This document shows, one piece after another, positions 9,315-21,041 of a stretch of DNA of 49,645 bases. Within the stretch, counting starts at the first letter, position 1, and the number at the start of each line of letters is the position of its first letter. The stretch comes from a virus, in the IMG/VR virus record IMGVR_UViG_3300028581_000063, positions 1-49,645 of that record, one strand, 5' to 3'. The position numbers were made by a program, and so were the translations under genes. The notes under the pieces were generated by a model. It ran no database searches and was not told the DNA's origin. It worked only from the letters and a program-made list of their open reading frames with translations.

Positions 9315-10160
9315 ATGCTAAAAAATTGATATGCAATATGTGATAATGATTGGATTTTTGATAATAAAATAAAATCAGAGTTACCTTTGTTATTATATAT
9401 ATCGAGCTTAACTGCTGAAAAAGGTTATTGTTTTGCAGGTAATTTCCATCTAGCTTCCAAATTAAAAATACATGAAACTAGTGTAAGTAAAAAGATAAAA
9501 AAATTATCTAATTTATGATATATAAACTTAGAATATAAGTATAGATGATGTGAGATTATAGATAGAAAAATACGGTTAGCAAAAACACCAACCGTGGAAT
9601 TGCAAAAATGCCAATCGACCATTAGCAAAAACACCAAAGATAATATTACAAGTATTAATAATACAAGTAATAATAACTCTAAAGAGTTACAAAAAAAAGA
9701 AGTAGGTTCTGAATTGAATGAAATTTGAGATTATTGAGATACTGAAATTAATGCTGTTTTAACACTTTTATATAGATGAATTTGAATAGATGATTTTAAA
9801 GAATCTAAAAAATGGCAAAGAATCTATTGAAAACACTTTGTAAATTTTATAAAAACAAAATGAAAAGAAGAGTTTATAAAAAGATTAAAGCTCATTTTAG
9901 ATGATGATTTTAAAGTAAAAAACTGCAACAGTATTAAATATCTTTATTGAGAATTAAAAAGTTTTATTCATTCGCCAATTGTTTGAGTTAATAAAGAAAA
10001 AGTGATGATTGAAGATATGAGTAATGAATTAAATTCAGATCAAAAAAGAAAATTAAGAGAGATAGTTTGATGATGGAAAGAGAAAAACAAACATAAAGAA
10101 CTTACTCCATGAATTTTAACAAATATGATTAATAGTATTTTATGAAAAAAATATGACTAA
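9315..10160 (+). CDS. Phage replication initiator with N-terminal winged helix
   Basis: 281 aa. Residues 20-75 look like a winged helix (FHLASKLKIHETSVSKKIKKL); a Ser/Asn/Thr-rich linker follows (about 95-120); then a helical C-terminal domain. This layout is typical of phage replisome organisers that bind origin repeats within or near their own gene. It sits where a replication gene is expected, between recombination and terminase genes. The linker region (9600-9680) holds AT-rich repeats that could be origin sites, but I see no clear iterons. Confidence 0.65.
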
Positions 10161-11499
10161 TACCAACTTAAAAAAAGAGTTTATTGAATTACAACTCTCT
10201 GAGATTATTCCTTATGAGAATAATAATAAGATTCATACTGATAAAGATGTATGAGAAATCGTAAAATCGATACAAAAGGATTGATACATAGCTCCGATTG
10301 TAGTAGATGAAAATAATATAATCCTAGCATGACATTGAAGAGCTCTAGCACTTGAAAAAATTTGAATACAAAAGATAGAAGTAGTTAGAGTTTTTTGATT
10401 AAGTGAAGAGCAAAAAAAGGATTATAGGATTAGAGATAATACAACGAATTTACTAGCTGATTTTAATATTGAAAATCTTAAAATTGAGTTAGCGAGTTTA
10501 TGAGATTTTTCTATTGATTTAATAGATCATCTAGATTTTGATTTGAATTTTAATTTATTTGAATCTGAGGATTATAATGAAAATATTGAAGATGAAGTTC
10601 CATTTATTGATGAAACAAAAATCATAGTAAAGCTTTGAGATATATTTCAACTTTGAGAACATAGACTTATGTGCTGAGATTCTACTAAAATTGATGATGT
10701 TAAAAAGCTTATGAATAGCGAACAAGCTTTTATGATATTCACAGATCCTCCTTATAATGTAAATTATAAATGACAATGAAAAATCACCTGAACCAATAGA
10801 AAAATTGAGAATGATAACATGAGTGATGAGAATTTTCTAGATTTTCTAAATGATACTTTTGATGTTTACAAACAAATTTGCATAAAGGAAGCTTGAGTCT
10901 ATGTCTTCCATTCTACTTCCACAGCTTCTATCTTCGAAAAAGCATTAAAACATAATTGATTTGATATAAAAAATCAGCTTATATGGAATAAACCAAGTTC
11001 AGCACTTTGATGGTGAGATTACAGATGGAAACATGAACCATTTTTTTATTGCTCTGTAAAATGAAGTAAAACAAATTTTTATTGAGATAGAACTCATTCA
11101 ACTGTAATTGAAACCTTAGAATGAAAAACAGATAAAGAGCTTTTAAATATTTTAAAAAGAGCTCGTGATGCTGAAGCTGAATGAAAAGTAACAATTTGGA
11201 GTATGAGAAGAGCAAATGTAAATGAATATGTACATCCTACTCAAAAACCAGTTGAGCTGATAGAATATGCTTTGAATAATTCTAGTAAAATTTGAGATAA
11301 TGTTGTTGATTTGTTTTGATGAAGTGGATCTACTCTTGTAGCTTGTGAAAAAAGAAAAAGAACTTGCTATACAATGGAGTTAGATCCTGTATTTGTTCAA
11401 ACTATAATCAAAAGATATCATGAAGTGACAAACTGAAAAAAGAAAATTCTATCTCTCACAAGAGATTTAGATATTAACAATATTTTAAATGAGTACTAA
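10153..11499 (+). CDS. ParB-like domain fused to a DNA methyltransferase
   Basis: 448 aa. Residues 1-100 form a ParB/Srx-type domain (SEIIPYENN, then ILAGHGRALALEKIG). The rest is an SAM-dependent DNA methylase with DPPY at 198-201 before the SAM motif DLFGGSGS at 386-393, the order of the beta class. Such fusions are common in phage genomes and modify phage DNA, mostly adenine N6. It overlaps the replication gene by 8 nt and the small terminase by 11 nt. It may protect phage DNA from the host type I system encoded just outside attR; target sequence unknown. Confidence 0.88.
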
Positions 11500-11992
11500 A
11501 AAGCTCAAGAAAAAACTTTCTCAAGTTACCTTAAAACAAAAAGAATCAGTAGTAGAAGATATCTCAAAAAATCTACCAACAAAAGAAGAAAAAAATAAAC
11601 AAATTTGAGCATGAAGACCTCCAATTATGACAGATGTGACACTCCAAAAATTAAAGCTATGTTTTGCAGTAGGTATGACAGACGAACAAGCCTGTTACTT
11701 TAGCCAAATATCGCCTAGTAAATTATACCAACATCAGCAAGAAAATCCTGAATTTTTGGAGGAAAAAGAGATACTTAAAAATAGTATTTCTCTACAGGCT
11801 AGATTGAATATTTGAGCTAATATAAAAAAATGAGATTCTGCTGATTCTAAATGGTGGCTTACCATGAGAGATAAAGATTTTACAAACAAACTTCAACTTC
11901 AATGATGAAGTCCACTTACATTATCTGATGAAGATAAAGTTATTTATGAAAAAATATTAAAAAATAATATTAGTTGAGATGAAAAGAAATAA
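11489..11992 (+). CDS. Terminase small subunit
   Basis: 167 aa, basic N-terminus and a helix-turn-helix-like core (MTDEQACYFSQISPSKLYQHQQENP) that would recognise the packaging site. Immediately overlaps the large terminase gene by 14 nt, the standard order. Four TGA codons are Gly, including a GGS loop near the end. Confidence 0.82.
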
Positions 11993-13454
11993 AGAATTAC
12001 TCCATTATCTTTTCACAAATCCTGATAAAATATTTTTAAGAAAGGAATATTTTAAAAATGATTTTCTTTCTTTTTGTCTGTATTATTTCCCAAATGAGTT
12101 TACACATCCGTTAGCTTTGTTTCATCATGAATACATTGATGATTTACAAGCTATGAAAAACATATTTTTTGTTTGATTTAGAGAATGTGCAAAAACAATG
12201 TTTTTAACTTATTACTATGTTTACTGCATAGTTTATAAAAGAAAAAAGTACATAATGCACTACAACTCTGAAATAGAACAAGCTAAGTCAATACTACTTG
12301 ATTTGATAATAATACTTCAAACCAATGAGTTATTGATACACGATTTTTGACACCTATATATTCCACCTGAATGAAGAAAGCAAAATGAACCAACTAAAAA
12401 AACTATTTGAGAATTTATGATTGATTGAAATATAAAAGTTCAGGCTATGAGTATCTGAAAAAGTCCTAGATGAAAGAAATTCCTCTGAAGAGATTGAAGA
12501 ACTCATAGACCTGACCTTGTTTGATTTGATGACATAGATACTCATAAAAACACAAAAAATCCTGAACTGATAGAATCAGATATAAGATTTTTAACTTGAG
12601 AAGTGTTTGGTTGATTAAATGCTTTTGCTCAAAAGATATTTTTGTGAAATGTTATTAATGAAGATGGTAGAGTTCCTAGACTTAAAAAATTTTTTGAGTG
12701 AAATAAAGATTTTAAAATATTTTGGATTCCAATAAGAATAAAATGAAAAATAACATGGGATAGATTTGTTGCTACTGATGAAGAAGCAATGATAAAAAAT
12801 AAATGAATAACTGATGATGCTTATAAGTTTATATCACTTCAAACTAAAAGAAGAGATGGTTCTATTTGATATAATCAAAACTTTAATTTGATAGCATATA
12901 AAAACTGACAAAGAATTATTAAAAGATCAGATATTAAATATTTTTATACTCTCCCAAAAGTTTATAGAGTTGTATTCGGTATAGATCCAGCTTTTTCTGA
13001 AAAAACTTGAACTGATGCAATGTGATTAACAATAACAGCTCAAGAAAAATATGCCTGAGAAATCCATAAATATATTTTAGAATCAGTAGCTTTTGAAGAT
13101 GAAGACAAGGATGAAGATAGATTTTGCAATAAGGTTGTGGATTTATATAGAAAATATAAGTGTAGCTTGATTTATATAGAGCAAAACAATGGATGACTAA
13201 TACTTGCTAGAATGCTTAAAAAAAGATGATTAGCAGTAATGGTTTTAAACTCAGAAAAGGATAAGGTTACTAGACTAAGAGAATATCAGTGAGAGTTTGA
13301 AAGATGATTAATAAAATTTAACTCTGATAGTGATAAAGTATCTAAGCTAGAAAATCAATTACTTGCATTTCCGAATGATGAACATGATGATCTGGTTGAT
13401 AGTATGGTTTTTAGTTTCAAACCATTTTCATGATGAGAAATTAGAACTTTTTAA
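11979..13454 (+). CDS. Terminase large subunit (packaging ATPase/nuclease)
   Basis: 491 aa, the expected length. Walker-A-like GFRECAKT at 66-73, Walker B with DDID at 184-187, and a C-terminal RNase H-like nuclease: GIDPAFSEKTGTDAM, IYIEQNN, and HDDLVDSM. It cuts concatemeric DNA and drives it into the procapsid. Its first TGA at 12174 is the Walker glycine, direct support for the recoded table. Confidence 0.93.
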
Positions 13455-13463
13455 TATAAACTT

Positions 13464-13943
13464 ATGAGTTTAATACAACAAAAGATAACTGAGTTTTTAA
13501 ATGTTAATACAATAAAAAAACTCAGAGAAGATACTTGAATATGATGTAAGGCAATTTACTCAATCAAGAATTGATATAAAAATAAGAAGTATACCAAACA
13601 AACTCTTGATACTTTGTATGATTATTTTGAAGTAAAACGAGATGAATTTTATGAAGAAAATATGAAGAAATGGTTAAAGAGTGATGAAAGTATACTTTGA
13701 AATTTATTCAAGAAAAAAAGAGAAAGCAAATTACTTTCAAAAAAAGAAGTTGCTAAGATTATAAAGTGAACTGAAAGAGAAATAACAAGAATAGAATCTT
13801 GAGATGTAGCTCCTAAGTTTAATTCATACTACCTAAGAGAACTTTTAAAACTATATGAATTTAGTGAAAGTGAATCAAACCAAATAAGATGGTATGTTGC
13901 AAGTCTGCATGATATCATAGAACTAAACAGGAATATAAAATAA
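13464..13943 (+). CDS. Protein with one or two XRE-like helix-turn-helix domains
   Basis: 159 aa. Residues about 95-150 (LLSKKEVAKIIKGTEREITRIESGDVAP) resemble an XRE helix-turn-helix, and residues 8-55 look like a second, weaker one. It lies between the terminase and portal genes, where a regulator is unexpected. It could control late transcription or assist packaging. The gene ends 2 nt before the first GACCTTGAGGGGAAA element. Confidence 0.6.
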
Positions 13944-13945
13944 AA

Positions 13946-13999
13946 GACCTTGAGGGGAAAGGTAAAGACTAGATACTAATGCTAGTCTTTATTTTTTTA
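13946..13999 (+). terminator. GACCTTGAGGGGAAA element 1 with terminator hairpin
   Basis: Conserved 15-mer at 13946-13960, then a 9-bp stem AAAGACTAG (13964-13972) / CTAGTCTTT (13982-13990) and seven T's. Portal ATG follows 48 nt after the motif. Confidence 0.75.
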
Positions 14000-14008
14000 T
14001 CAAAAAAC

Positions 14009-15289
14009 ATGTCAGATAAAAATAAAATAATTTTGTTTAAAACTTGAACTTCAAAACAAGTAGATGATAAGTCAGATGAACTTTTTAGTAGCAATGATTG
14101 AGTAATAGAACCTGAAGTATGATTTGAAGAACTTTTATATGCTTACGATAATTGCTCTATTATATCTTGAATCGTGAAAAAGATAGCTTCAAAAGTTGAT
14201 GCTTGATTTATTAAAACAGATAATGAAGAACTTGATAACATGCTTAAAAATCTTGATATAGATATTATAGCTCAAAATCTATTAACTTTTTGAAATTCTT
14301 TCTCTGAAAGACTTAAAAACTGAAAAACTGAGAATCTATTGGAATTTGAAGTTATACTTACTCCTAGCATCAGAAAAGCATCAAAAAACACCAAAGATAT
14401 TACTTATTACCAAAGAAGTAAAAAATGAATAAAGAAAGTTCCATTTTCTAGTAATGAAGTTTTATTTTTTAAAAGATGATCACTTGGAGATAAACATTAT
14501 TGAGATAGTTTATTCAATTCTTGTATTGATGAAGTAGTTCTACTTGCTTTCATCACTAAGTATTATAAAAACTTTTTTGCTGGAGGTAATATAGAACCAA
14601 ATATTCTGTATGATGAACTTTGAAATCTAACTGATGAGCAAATAGAAAAAATAGAAGAAATGATAAAAACAAAAATATCATGAATAGATAATTCTCATAA
14701 TACTCTTTTTGTTACCTGAAAAATATGAAAAATAGATCTATCAACAAAGATTGATCCTGACAAATTTATAGCACTAAAAAGAGAATTAAAAGAAGATATA
14801 GCAATATCAACAAATATTCCATTTGATTTGTTATCTTCTAAAAATTCTAATAGAGCTAACTCTGAAGTTGCACTTGAAACTCTTTATGCTGATATAATAC
14901 TTCCACTTCAATCTAAGATACTAAGACAATTAAAAACTCAACTACTTTCTTGGAAAAGAAGTGATGAAAAAGATATATTTTTATCAAAAATATCTGAAGA
15001 AGAAATAAATGAAATAGAGTTTAATAAAGTAGATTTAAAAAATTGAGTCGATGAAATGAGAATTGCTGTTTGATACAAAAAAGCTTGAATCACTACAGCT
15101 AATGAAGAAAGAATTAAACTGTGATTTGAAGAAATTATTTGATGAGATGAACTTCAAACTTCATGATGAAGTGAATTCTCTAATAAAGAAGATTCAGAAC
15201 TTGCAAGTATTGAAAAAGAACTAGAAGAAACTTACACAAGTAAGTGGTGAAATTTTTTATCAAAAATATGACTATGAAAAAACAACTAA
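14009..15289 (+). CDS. Phage portal protein
   Basis: 426 aa. The N-terminal half with YDNCSIISGIVKKIASKVDAG, the FAGGN segment, and helical clips with IDPDKFIALKRELKEDI and SNRANSEVALETLYADII fit an HK97/SPP1-type portal. The dodecameric portal forms the DNA gate at one capsid vertex. It follows the terminase and overlaps the MuF gene by 22 nt. Glycine at many turns is TGA. Confidence 0.85.
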
Positions 15290-16038
15290 AACTAGTAAAG
15301 AAAATCGTAGATGATTTTGAAAAAGTAAAATCAAAAGAATTTATGAAATTGTTTTATGATTTTATAAAATTTTTTAATAAATACTTTGATGATGAAGCTA
15401 AGAAATACATAAATGAGCTAAAAGATAATAAAGATATAAAAAAATCTAATAACTCAAAAATAACTGAGAAACTTATAGAAAAACTATCAGTAATAGTCTT
15501 ACTTTGACAACTAGAACAGGAATCAAAATCAAAAAAAGAATTAGAAAGTATTTGAGTTACTCTAGATATTTGAATAAGCAATGAGTATCAGTTAGAATAT
15601 GCAAAAACTAGAGCTTGAGAACTTATAAGTGAAGTAGATGAAACTACACAAAAAGAAATCTCAAAAATAATTGAGTATTGAATCTCAAAATGAAATACTT
15701 TGCAAGAAATTGCTAAGAAAATTGATGAAAAATTTTTAAAGTATTCAACTTATAGATCAAGTTTAATTGCAGTGATGGAAGTATGAAATGCCTACGAATC
15801 TTGATCAAGAAAACAACATGATGAATATACAAAGCATTTTTGAGTAACTTGATACAAAAGAAGTATTACTCAGTGAGATAGTAATGCTAGAGAAACTCAT
15901 ATAATCAATGAGGAAGCTTGATGGATTCCAAAAGATGAATTATTTCCAGGAACAGGGACAGACCATGCTCCACATTGATTTAATTGTAGGTGCTATACTG
16001 ATTATAGTATTGTGAATCCTGAGAGTTGAATTATTTAA
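15268..16038 (+). CDS. MuF-like minor head protein
   Basis: 256 aa. The C-terminal signature HAPHGFNCRCYT is that of the Mu gpF/SPP1 gp7 head morphogenesis family; an EEAGWIPKDELFPGTGTDH segment precedes it. The N-terminal 85 residues are lysine-rich and helical. The start chosen is ATG at 15268; an in-frame GTG at 15244 is possible. Located between portal and capsid genes as in SPP1 and Mu-like phages. Confidence 0.83.
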
Positions 16039-16081
16039 ATTTTTTAGTATATTAATTCTAAATAATACTTAAATATTTTTT

Positions 16082-16870
16082 ATGAATAAAGACTGAATTA
16101 TTGCTACTATTGATAAATTTTGAAATCCAGCTTTGACTACAATAATAATGCCTTTAATTACTGTAAATCCATACTGGCAATTAGCTATTATAAGTGCAAT
16201 TTGATTATTTTGAGTTTATTTACAATATAACCAAGATAAATTAAATGAATTTATAAAATTTATACAAGATAATCCTGAAGCATTTACTGAAGAAATAGTT
16301 CAAACTGAAGCATTTAAAGATGGATTTTTGATAGTTTTTGAATCTTATATTAAAGAAAGAAATAAAGAAAAAAGAAACTATATAAAAAATATTTTTTTAT
16401 GATTTACACAGATTAAAGATGAAGATAAAAATGAATTTGAGCTTGAAAAAATATTGCATATATTGAAAATTTGTACACTTGAAGAAATAGAATTTTTAAA
16501 GTTTTTGAAATTAAATATAGAACCACTATTTAACAAAAAACTTGATGATGAATTAAATAGATTTAAAGAGCTCCGTAAAGAATGAAAATTTACATGAACA
16601 GAATGAAATGATATTCCACATATTACATGACATAATCCATTAACTAATTTTATAAATATATATTTAAAGGAAAAATTTTCCGATGATAAAGAATTTGCAA
16701 TAAAGAGTGATTATTATCATCAATTAAAAAAGCAAGTAAGTAATTTGGGTATTTTTTCATATCATATACAAATGTCATGATGATGAATTGGTTCTTGATG
16801 AATTACTACAAGAGATGAATATAATTTAAATTCTATTTGAAAAAAATTTATAGAATATATTCTTAACTAA
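16082..16870 (+). CDS. Hypothetical membrane-anchored protein, possible moron
   Basis: 262 aa. Hydrophobic segments at about 17-29 and 32-49 suggest membrane insertion; the rest is charged and soluble, with a glycine-rich turn near the end (MSGGGIGSGGITTR). It interrupts the head gene order between MuF and the XkdF protease and is flanked downstream by the diverged copy of the 15-nt element. That pattern suits a moron gene, perhaps for superinfection exclusion, but no family is recognised. Confidence 0.65.
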
Positions 16871-16872
16871 AA

Positions 16873-16920
16873 GACCTTTCAGGGAACTTAAACACTACTA
16901 AAATACAAGTAGTGTTTTTT
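16873..16920 (+). terminator. Diverged element 2 with terminator hairpin
   Basis: GACCTTTCAGGGAAC at 16873-16887 differs from the consensus at four positions. A 9-bp stem AACACTACT (16891-16899) / AGTAGTGTT (16908-16916) and a T run follow. The XkdF-like gene starts 51 nt after the motif. Confidence 0.7.
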
Positions 16921-16938
16921 ATTTCCTAAAAATCTGTA

Positions 16939-17307
16939 ATGATAAAACTATTAAAAACTGATGATAAACATAAAACTGTGAGTTTTTGTGTTTTAACTCC
17001 TGATATTGAGGATAGAAATTGAGATGTTATTACTTCTGAAGAAATAATCAAAACAGCTCACGATTTTGGTGCTAATATGCAAAATAAATTTTTAAACATA
17101 GATCATGAAGATAATACTCATATAGAAAAGGCTAAATATCAATTTGTAGAAAATTTCATAGCTCCAAATGATATAATAGTTTGAGATACTATCGTTAAAA
17201 AATGAAGTTGGTATGTATGAATCAAATTCTTGGAGGAATCACTCTATAAAAGTGTAAAAGCTTGAGATTTTGTCTGAGTATCAATGGAATGATATTTTAT
17301 AGTTTAA
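16939..17307 (+). CDS. XkdF-like prohead protease
   Basis: 122 aa. The run SFCVLTPDIEDRNGDVITSEE, then AHDF, NIDHED, FIAPNDI and DFVGVSMEG matches the XkdF family (PBSX-type putative prohead serine protease). It would mature the capsid around a scaffold. The two genes that follow encode its likely partners. Shorter than many relatives because the trailing part is a separate ORF (17318). Confidence 0.8.
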
Positions 17308-17317
17308 CAAAATAAAA

Positions 17318-17500
17318 ATGCCTAGAGATATAAAAAATGTATTTGTAGATTGAATAAGTCTAGTAAGCAAAAATAATACTCCAGCAGTAGAACAGGCTGA
17401 GAATAAATTTGCACTTTTCAAAACCGTAAAAAAGGATTTGAAAAAAGAAAAACTTGAAAAAATACTCAAGAATTTGAAATGACCTTGAGGGGAAAGATAA
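17318..17500 (+). CDS. Small protein, probable C-terminal part of the protease module
   Basis: 60 aa, starting 10 nt after the protease stop. VFVDGISLVSKNNTPAVE resembles the segment (SLV-KG/A-N) found after the protease core in fused XkdF proteins, then a lysine-rich tail. The last codons run through element 3, giving LKGPGGER; if TGA were stop, the protein would end exactly at the motif. This overlap suggests the motif was inserted over an older stop. Confidence 0.6.
17481..17495 (+). promoter_or_regulatory. GACCTTGAGGGGAAA element 3
   Basis: Exact 15-mer, with the nine preceding bases nearly identical to those of element 4 (TGAAAT before GACC). Unlike the other copies it has no strong hairpin after it, only weak AT pairing. 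The scaffold-like gene starts 46 nt after the motif. Confidence 0.7.
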
Positions 17501-17541
17501 AGAAACTAGTCTATAAATGTTTAATTTTTAATTTTTTACTT

Positions 17542-17952
17542 ATGAAAGAACTACTTGAAAAATTTTTTTGAGTGTTTGCTGATGGTATATCTTTATTAAA
17601 AGAAGATAAATCAGATGAAGCAATAAAGAAATTTGAGGAAGCTTCAGAAATGAAAACCTCAATTACAAAAGAAGTATCAAATGATAATACTTCAGAGGAA
17701 AGTATTTCAAAATACTTTGAAACTGATAGCTGAAAAGAAGCTATTAAAAAATATGTAGATATGTATTTATCATCAAATGATGTATCTTCATTTATGGATC
17801 AGATAAAACAAATTACCTGAGATATAGAAAAGATAAAAAAAGAAAAAGAAAATGATGATAAAACAATATCTGATGCTCTTGATACAACTATAGATAGAGT
17901 TGAAAGTATAGAAAAAGTTTTAACAGATCAAAGGATCTCAAAAATAGATTAA
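17542..17952 (+). CDS. Putative scaffolding protein
   Basis: 136 aa, acidic and almost wholly helical or coiled-coil (SDEAIKKFEEASEMKTS and onward), directly before the capsid gene. Position, size and composition are those of phage scaffolding proteins, which are poorly conserved. No motif proves it. Confidence 0.65.
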
Positions 17953-17976
17953 TTTATTATTTAATATTTTAGAAAA

Positions 17977-19191
17977 ATGCCTATACAACTTAAAAAAAGA
18001 ACTCATAAAACTGAAGATCTAAAAAAGGCTTTTACATTAGATTGAAACTGAGTTCCTGTAAATTTTCATTGGAAAAATGATGAAGCTAAAGAGTTTATTG
18101 ATTTTGTAAAAGATGAATCAGAATGACTTTTAAAGAAATTTAGAGTTATCACGATGACATGACCTACAAAAGAAATTGCAAAACTTATAGCTGATGGAAA
18201 ATTCCTTATGCCTTGAGGTGCTTGAAAAAGAACTTATGGTCAAACAGGTAAACAATGATACAAAGTCAAAACTGATTCAATATTCTTAAGCTCTAAAAAA
18301 GTTGAATGATTCTTTTATTTATCTGATGATGAAATAGATGATAACATTGAGTGAAAAAGTTTTGAGGAACATTTGAAAAGAATTATTGCAAAAAAGATAG
18401 CAAATGAACTAGTAGAAACTGCTATTTATGGTAGAAAAGTAGAAGATCCATCGGCTGAAAATTGAATATTAAATGTTTTTGATGGTATAAAATACCAAAT
18501 TGAGAAATATGGTAATGTACTTGATGCTTCAGATTCTTTAATATTTCCAAATAGAGATATTACAAGAAAAAAATATGTTCAAGCTAAAAAATCTTTAGCT
18601 AACAAATATAAAACAGATTTTGAGTTCTTCCATGATCCTGACACTCAAATTGACTTAGATGAATTATATAATGATCCAAACGGTAATAGATGAGATTGAG
18701 AAACTAAGAAAAATAGGATTGCTGGAACTAATATCAATGAAGTATCACTGATGATGAATGAAAATCCTGTAAAAGTTACTTGAGTTACAGCTTCAATTAC
18801 TTCCCCAGCAGATGCATGAACGAATTGAATATTTATAGATACAGATTTGAGATCAAATATTTCTCCTGGAGATACAATAGCTGTTGATTATGGTAATTCT
18901 AAAGAATTACTTTATACAATTGCTTCTATAGATGCAAGTTCAATTTCAACTACTACTCCACTTTTATATGATTTAGAAGTATGAGTGAAAGTTGATAAAG
19001 TAAGCTTGGATGGTGCTGATATTATAGGAACGAATCCTAAAAATATAATCATCTGAATTCAAACTGATTTAAAACTAGAACCTGAAAGAGTTGCTCCTGA
19101 TTGATACAACTTCTGGTATAAAATGAAGCTTGATATTTTGATAGAAAATCCTGAAGCTACAGTGCTTGTAAAAAACAACAAAACTACTTAA
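17977..19191 (+). CDS. Major capsid protein
   Basis: 404 aa following protease and scaffold genes. It has an N-terminal arm, an E-loop-like glycine-rich stretch (FLMPGGAGKRTYGQTGKQG) and long helices, consistent with the HK97 fold. Residues about 265-350 are Ser/Thr/Gly-rich and beta-like (VTGVTASITSPADAGTNG), probably a surface insertion domain. Identified mainly by position, length and layout; it is in the class of the PBSX capsid XkdG. Confidence 0.75.
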
Positions 19192-19210
19192 TTTTTAATA
19201 TAAATTTAAT

Positions 19211-19624
19211 ATGGTTAGAGTTATAAACAATAGAAATAGAATTTACAACTGAGCTAAAAAGTGACAAATTCTAGAAGTTGATGAATCAAAGCTAGATGAT
19301 TATATAAGAGCTTGATTCTCAGTTGTAAAAGAAAAAATTGAAAAGAAAAATATAGTTTTAGAACCTCAAACTCTCAAAACTGCAAAAGAGTGTAAAGATA
19401 TACTAGATCATGCGGGAATTGAATATGATAAAAAACTAAAAGTTGCTGAATTGAATAAACTTGTTGATAAAATAGAATCTGAGAAGACAAATGAAGATGA
19501 AACTAAAGACAATGTAAATTACTGAGAACTTTTAGTTGATGAATGAATACTTGATGAATCAGAGCTTGAATGAAAATCTGATAAAGAACTAAAACAACTA
19601 GCTATCGATAACTGATTAATATAA
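19211..19624 (+). CDS. Hypothetical head protein, 137 aa
   Basis: Follows the capsid gene. The N-terminus is beta-like and basic (VRVINNRNRIYNGAKKGQ), as in short head decoration or connector-adjacent proteins. The rest holds two small helical repeats: one with LKVAELNKLVDKIES, one with SDKELKQLAIDNG. These resemble HeH/SAP-like DNA-binding helical modules. It ends one base into the next start region. Exact role unknown. Confidence 0.6.
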
Positions 19625-19631
19625 TGAAATT

Positions 19632-20225
19632 ATGAATTATACTACTCTTGGTAGCTTAAAAGATAAGCTTTGAATTACAGATACATGTAGTGATTCAAAG
19701 CTTCTTTTAATTATTGAAAAAGCTACAAAACTAATAGACTCAAAAATTTGATATAACCTAGAAAAAAAAGAAGTTCTAAAAAGAATAGATGGAACATGAA
19801 CTAATAAATTATTTTTAGATCATAAACCAAATGAAATCATCTATATAAAAAACAAAAATTCTACTTATTTTTATACTTTGGATTACATAGATAATTATAT
19901 AGTCTATGTTGAAGAAAAATCACAGAAATGAAGTAAAAATATAGAAATAAGCTATTCAATTTGATTTGATATAGTTCCTTCAGATATCGAGAATATTTGC
20001 ATGGAATTAGCAGTAGCTTTGAGTCTTGATTTATGAATTAAATGAACTAATAGTGAGAAATTTGAGAGTAAAAATATAAAGAATCAAAAGCTTTGAAGCC
20101 TTTCTGTAACATACTTCTCAAATGATGAAAAAGATTCTTACATTAAAGATAGATTTAATCTAGCTATTAAAGAAAATTTCGATATGATAATCTCAAAGTA
20201 TAAGTCTTTTAAATGATTAATCTAA
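19632..20225 (+). CDS. Head-tail connector (gp6/gp15-like)
   Basis: 197 aa. The N-terminal helix LGSLKDKLGITDTCSDSKLL, the DSKIGYNL segment and an all-helical fold are typical of the connector that binds under the portal (HK97 gp6, SPP1 gp15, YqbG). Gene order, immediately after the capsid block and before head-closure and tail-completion genes, supports this. Confidence 0.7.
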
Positions 20226-20231
20226 AAACTT

Positions 20232-20582
20232 ATGGCTTTTATAGACAATTTTAGCTTTGCCTTTCAAGAGATAATTCTTGAGAGTTATGTTAAAAGTGCA
20301 AACAAATACTGAGAAGATGTAAGGTCATCATCATCTCAAGTAAGTTTTAAATGAATAATTTTAGAAAAATGACTTAATATTTGAGATAATTTTTTAGATT
20401 CTGCAAAACTTCTAGGTTTTACATCAAAAGATTATGAGCTTTTTAGTAGTAAAGATTTACTCCCTAAAAAATGAGATAGAGTCATTTTAGATGATAATAT
20501 TTTTGAGGTTGTATTTGGGGGGAAAGTTTACATGAATAAAGAACATGATCATAATAAAAGTATTTTAAGATTTATAAACTAG
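20232..20582 (+). CDS. Putative head-closure protein
   Basis: 116 aa, small beta-rich product in the usual position of SPP1 gp16/YqbH-like head-tail joining proteins. LLPKKGDRVILDDNIFEV resembles the barrel segment of that family. A run of six G's in the coding sequence (20517-20522) is unusual for this AT-rich genome. Confidence 0.55.
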
Positions 20583-20585
20583 AAT

Positions 20586-21041
20586 ATGGCAGAATTTAGC
20601 TTAGATACTTTGGCAATAGAAAAAAGTATTGATGAATCACTCTTGATAACATCAAATTTACTTGTTGCAAAAGTAAGAGAAAATACTCCTAGAGATAAAA
20701 AGAGATTACCAAAAAATACTATTGATAGAAAAGATGGTAAGAAACCTTTTAGAAGTTCTCATTATAAACCAGTTCAAATAAACTGAAATTGGTATGAATG
20801 AGTCACTTGAAATCTAAAAAGAAGTATATCTATGGAGAAACTCTCAAATACAAATTATGCAGTAGGAATTATTGCTTGACCTACTGAAGAATACTGAAAG
20901 CATCTTGAGTTTTGAACTGATTCAATGGAAGAAAGGAGTTTTTTAAGAAAATGAATTGTTGATAATGAAAAAGAGCTTATATCAGTATTGAAAACTAATT
21001 TTAATATTTTATTAAAGAAGAATTCTCATGATACCAACTAG
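20586..21041 (+). CDS. HK97 gp10-like tail-completion protein
   Basis: 151 aa. The N-terminus, with a helix then VRENTPRDKKRLP, and the middle GNLKRSISMEKL followed by YGKHLEFGTDSMEERSFLRKG are hallmarks of the HK97 gp10 family. It caps the tail during joining. The end overlaps the next gene by 14 nt. Confidence 0.8.
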
